A stretch of DNA of 64,000 nt from Phycisphaerae bacterium (GTDB taxonomy: Bacteria > Planctomycetota > Phycisphaerae > JAJVII01). Positions 61,121 to 64,000 of the stretch are shown piece by piece. Positions within the stretch are counted from its first letter, which is position 1. Every line of letters starts with the position of its first letter. The stretch lies in NCBI GenBank assembly GCA_022072085.1, contig JAJVII010000041.1:62001-126000 (forward strand), in the 5' to 3' direction. A model generated the notes under the pieces. The model saw only the letters and a program-made list of their open reading frames with translations. It was not told the origin of the DNA and did not search any database. Both the position numbers and the translations under genes were made by a program.

Positions 61121-62321
61121 GCCCGCACCTCGTCGCCTGTTGACGATCCTGCTGACCGGTCTTGTGCCGGCCCTTGTCGTGCCGGCCTTCGCCGCTGACG
61201 GCCCCTCGCTGGTGCAGAAGCTGCTGCCCGGCGCCGACGGAATCCCCGACCTCAAGCCGCTCGGGGCCCCCTGGAGGGTTGGCGCATTTCTCTATGTGCC
61301 GGCCGGCGAGAACCAGGTCCTCGTCTTCAGCGTCGCCGACGACGGCAAACTGACCTACAGGCAGGCCTTGGTCGTCAAGGTCGAGCAAGGCCAGGCTGTC
61401 GGCTATATGACCAAGGTCGTCGGCGACCGCCTCTACGCCGTCGAGCGGATCGGCAAGGGCTACCAGAGCCGCACCTTCGTCAGCGCGTCGCTGGCCGTCT
61501 ATGAGTTCGACGCGAAGACGGGCGATCGCAAGGAACTCGGCCGCGCCGCCTGCCCTGAGACGGCCGGTCTGGCCCTGTCGGCCGACGGTCGCACGGCCTA
61601 TCTGCTGCCCAAGGCCCCGGGCACATTGTTGCGTTTCGGCATCGATGAAAAGGGCGCGGTCGCCAAGGCCGGCGAGGACAGCAACGACGCCTTCGTCGGC
61701 CAGGACCTCCAGTTCAGCCCCGATGGAAAGCAGCTCTACTGGCAGCACGCCGCCTTCGACAAGGAGGCCAACCAGGACACGACGCTCGTGCAGATCGCCG
61801 ACGTGAAGGCCGACGGCTCGGTCGCCTGGCGGAAGAGCGTGACGTTCAAGGCCCCCAATCCGGGCCAACTGCACTTCCACCGGCTGACGATGTCGCCCGA
61901 CGGCGGGCACCTCTACCTCTACGCCTGGGGCTACACCCGCGGCAACAACTTCGCCCCGACTTACGCCCGCGACCCCAAGAGCGGCGATCTGACGCCGCTG
62001 GAGGCTGGGAACGACTTCAGCGGAAAGATGTTCACCATCGACTTCCTCACCCCCGAACTGGGCGTCTGCCGGAGCTGGAAGTTCGGCGAGGCCAGCGCCA
62101 TCACGCTGTTCCGCCGCGACGTCAAGACCGGCCAACTGACCGACTGCGGCGACATTCCCGGCGTGACCCGGATCGGCTGGATCAGTTGGGCGGGCGTGCA
62201 GTACGACGCGAAGCTCGCACGCCTTTATGTGACGGGCAACGACATGAACAAGGGCCTGCGCGGCGTCTACGTCGTCGCCCTCAAGCCCGACCACTGGACG
62301 CCCAAGGCCAAGACGAAGTAG
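61121..62321 (+). CDS. Secreted beta-propeller-like protein
   Basis: A protein of 399 residues with a signal peptide (RRLLTILLTGLVPALVVPAFA). AAAGGGG lies before the ATG. The body contains repeats like VGAFLYVPAGENQVLVFSV, GLALSADGRTAYLLPKAPG and LTMSPDGGHLYLYAWG, the lactonase/NHL-like propeller pattern with DG-type turns. Substrate unknown. It follows the pseudopilins and could be their cargo, by position only. Its stop is followed within 6 bp by the palindromic element at 62327. Confidence 0.65.
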
Positions 62322-62326
62322 CAGGC

Positions 62327-62410
62327 AATGTCGAATGCGAAACGGGGCAGGAAGAACCCGGGGCTCTTCGCCTTCTTCCACTCGACACTCGACATTCGTC
62401 ATTCGACATT
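62327..62410. repeat. Palindromic element, AATGTCGAATGCG family
   Basis: The left arm is AATGTCGAATGCGAAACGGG and the right arm is CTCGACACTCGACATTCG then TCATTCGACATT, with mirrored GAAGAA/TTCTTC words inside. It shares words with 11202-11341, 51 kb away. It lies between the propeller-like and TPR genes. Confidence 0.7.
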
Positions 62411-62542
62411 TCCTCGGCCTTTCCCCCCTGCAAAACCCCCTCGTATCGCGCCGGCCCGCCATTGCCCTGACCGGCTGCCCGCATTACCATAAGCCTGTTA
62501 CGACATCCCGCATCCGTCTGGCCAGGTCAGGAGGCGAAAACG

Positions 62543-64000
62543 ATGAATCGGCGAACCGTTCTGTCCGTCGCTCTGGGGTCTCTCTGCCTGGCGGCCTGGG
62601 CCGCTGCGCCGCTGCGGGCCCAGCCGGCCGGCGGGTCCACCGCCGCCGACAACACTTACTTCATGGGCACCTGGCACTACGGCGAAGGACGCTGGACCCA
62701 GGCGGCGGAGGAATTTCAGAAGTACCTCCAGAAATACCCCGACCAGCCCCGGGCGGCCGACGCCATGTTCGGTCTGGCCCAATCGCAGTTCCAGTTGGGC
62801 AAGTACAAGGAGTCGGCTGAGACCTTCAAGCAGCTCCGCGAGACCTACAAGACCTTCGACAAGTCGGCTGAGGCCCAGTTTCAACTCGGCCAGTGCTACC
62901 TGGGCACGCAGCAACTCAAGCTGGCGGCTGACGCCTTCGGCGAGACGGCGTCGCGGTTCAAGAGCCACTACCTGGCCGAGTGGGCCGAGGCCAAGCGCGC
63001 CGAGTGCTACCTGAACCTCGGGCAGCACCCGCAGGCCGAGGGCATCCTCGAGCCGCTGGTCGAGAAGTACGTCCGCGGCCCGCAGGCAGCCAAGAACCTG
63101 GCGGCCCGCATGGCGACGCTCAAGGGGGTCAACCCGCAACTGGCCGACTCGTTCAAGAGCCTGATCACCCGCGCCGACTGGAACCTGTCGATGGCCCAGT
63201 TCGGGCAGAAGAAGTACGAGCAGGCCGCCCGCGGGTTCGCCGACTTCCTGGAGCGCAACCCCTCCAGCGAGCTGGCCGAGTTCGCACGCTATCACCGTGC
63301 CCAGTCGCTCTACTTCCTCAAGCAGTACGACCAGGCCGCCAAGAGCTACGAGCAGGTGGTGTCGGCCAACGGGCGGCTGGCGCCGGCGGCGGCGTTCGAG
63401 CGGGCCCTGGCCATCTACCACACCGGCGACCTGCCCGCGGGCGCCAAGGCCTTCGCCGAGGCGGCCGAGAAGTTCCCCAAGGCCCCCGAGGCCGACAAGG
63501 CTCGCCTCTACGCCGGAACCTGCCTCTACGAGAACAACAACTTCGAGCAGGCCATCTCGCACTTCGACGAACTGATCACGGCCAACAAGCCCGGGCTCAC
63601 CGACGAGGCCAAGTACTGGAAGGGCATGGCCCTGCTCAAGCGCGACCGCGCCGGCGAGGCCCAGAAGGTCTTCGAGGAAGCCATCCGCTCGCACCCGCAG
63701 AGCGCCCGTCTGGCCGACCTGCGGCTGGCCCAGGCCGACAGCCTGCTGGCCCAGAAGAAGTATCCCGAGGCGGCGTCGGCCTACGAGGCCTTCGTCACCT
63801 CGCATCCGACGCACGCAGCCGTTCCGCGGGCGCTCTACACCGCGGCCCAGTCGCTGCACTACGCCGGGCAGTGGGACGCGTCGGGCAAGGTCTGCGACCG
63901 GTTCCTGACCGGCTACCCGACCGACGCCCACGTGCCGGAAGTGCTGTTCATCGCGGCTGAGGACCAGTTCTGGCTCAAGAACTACCCCGCGGCCCAGAAG
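62543..64000 (+). CDS. Secreted TPR-repeat protein, partial (3' end missing)
   Basis: At least 486 residues, open to the right window edge. GGAGG lies 9 nt before the ATG. A signal peptide (MNRRTVLSVALGSLCLAAWAAAPLRA) is followed by tetratricopeptide repeats from ~35, such as YFMGTWHYGEGRWTQAAEEFQKYLQKYP, LGQCYLGTQQLKLAADAF and LYENNNFEQAISHFDEL. It resembles YbgF/BamD-like periplasmic TPR proteins in the pattern. In planctomycetes such genes often precede TolQ/TolR or ExbB/ExbD genes, which the window does not reach. Confidence 0.8.
   Translation, partial: MNRRTVLSVALGSLCLAAWAAAPLRAQPAGGSTAADNTYFMGTWHYGEGRWTQAAEEFQKYLQKYPDQPRAADAMFGLAQSQFQLGKYKESAETFKQLRETYKTFDKSAEAQFQLGQCYLGTQQLKLAADAFGETASRFKSHYLAEWAEAKRAECYLNLGQHPQAEGILEPLVEKYVRGPQAAKNLAARMATLKGVNPQLADSFKSLITRADWNLSMAQFGQKKYEQAARGFADFLERNPSSELAEFARYHRAQSLYFLKQYDQAAKSYEQVVSANGRLAPAAAFERALAIYHTGDLPAGAKAFAEAAEKFPKAPEADKARLYAGTCLYENNNFEQAISHFDELITANKPGLTDEAKYWKGMALLKRDRAGEAQKVFEEAIRSHPQSARLADLRLAQADSLLAQKKYPEAASAYEAFVTSHPTHAAVPRALYTAAQSLHYAGQWDASGKVCDRFLTGYPTDAHVPEVLFIAAEDQFWLKNYPAAQK

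Overview
The window is a high-GC chromosomal segment that looks like a member of the Planctomycetota, most likely class Phycisphaerae. This is inferred from secreted proteins with PTTQP-type linkers, near-identical pseudopilin paralogs in tandem, sulfatase/SGNH/DUF6259/GH43-type hydrolases, and a divergent DUF5309-like phage capsid. I saw no rRNA, tRNA, CRISPR array or classical transposase gene.

Layout. (1) 1-18.4 kb is a leftward, tightly coupled tailed-phage module that runs off the left edge. In transcription order it reads: ABC ATPase, YiiX-like peptidase, GNAT protein, small and large terminase, a three-gene cargo segment (DUF6941-like, small hypothetical, PemK/MazF-like toxin), portal, scaffold-like protein, major capsid protein, connector and tail proteins, fibre-like proteins, LamG proteins and baseplate-like proteins. 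(2) 18.7-21.2 kb holds a secreted dienelactone hydrolase and then a divergent HTH protein / S24 repressor pair around an AT-rich operator region, which looks like a lysogeny switch. No integrase lies in the window. (3) 21.4-34.4 kb is host backbone: a TPR protein, two toxin-antitoxin pairs, mnmG, a phospholipid trio (CDP-alcohol phosphatidyltransferase, PlsC, CdsA), ftsY, nusB, ribH, a UbiA prenyltransferase, ispG and a methyltransferase. (4) 34.4-43.1 kb holds a sulfatase, an SGNH hydrolase, and an iron locus (DtxR-like regulator, ferritin-like protein, FeoA, FeoA, FeoB, FeoB-associated Cys-rich protein), then a cytochrome c and membrane proteins. (5) 43.3-57.2 kb holds secreted hydrolases, a GH43-like enzyme, a very large HEXXH zincin, an RraA-like protein, a DUF6259-like enzyme, DJ-1/PfpI, larB, a GNAT and tsaD. 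(6) 57.4-64 kb holds three tandem GspJ-like pseudopilins, a secreted beta-propeller-like protein and a TPR protein that is cut by the right edge.

The most unusual property is a set of palindromic elements built from short degenerate words repeated in tandem and mirrored across a centre, for example GGAATGCGGAATGC, TTCGAACTTCGAAC, AATGTCGAATGACG, GGTCAGGGGTCAGG, GCGAATGGACGCGAATG and AAAAGTGGACC. They sit between genes and also inside reading frames without breaking them: in TsaD, MnmG, the phage ABC ATPase, the phage GNAT protein and a phage tail protein. Several genes take their stop codon or N-terminus from such an element. This resembles the protein-embedded palindromic elements of Rickettsia, but with different sequences. 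A second candidate system is the phage-borne ABC ATPase / peptidase / GNAT cassette upstream of the terminase. A third observation is a ~20-bp motif that occurs twice, at the same 114-bp offset, upstream of both the ATPase and the portal operons.
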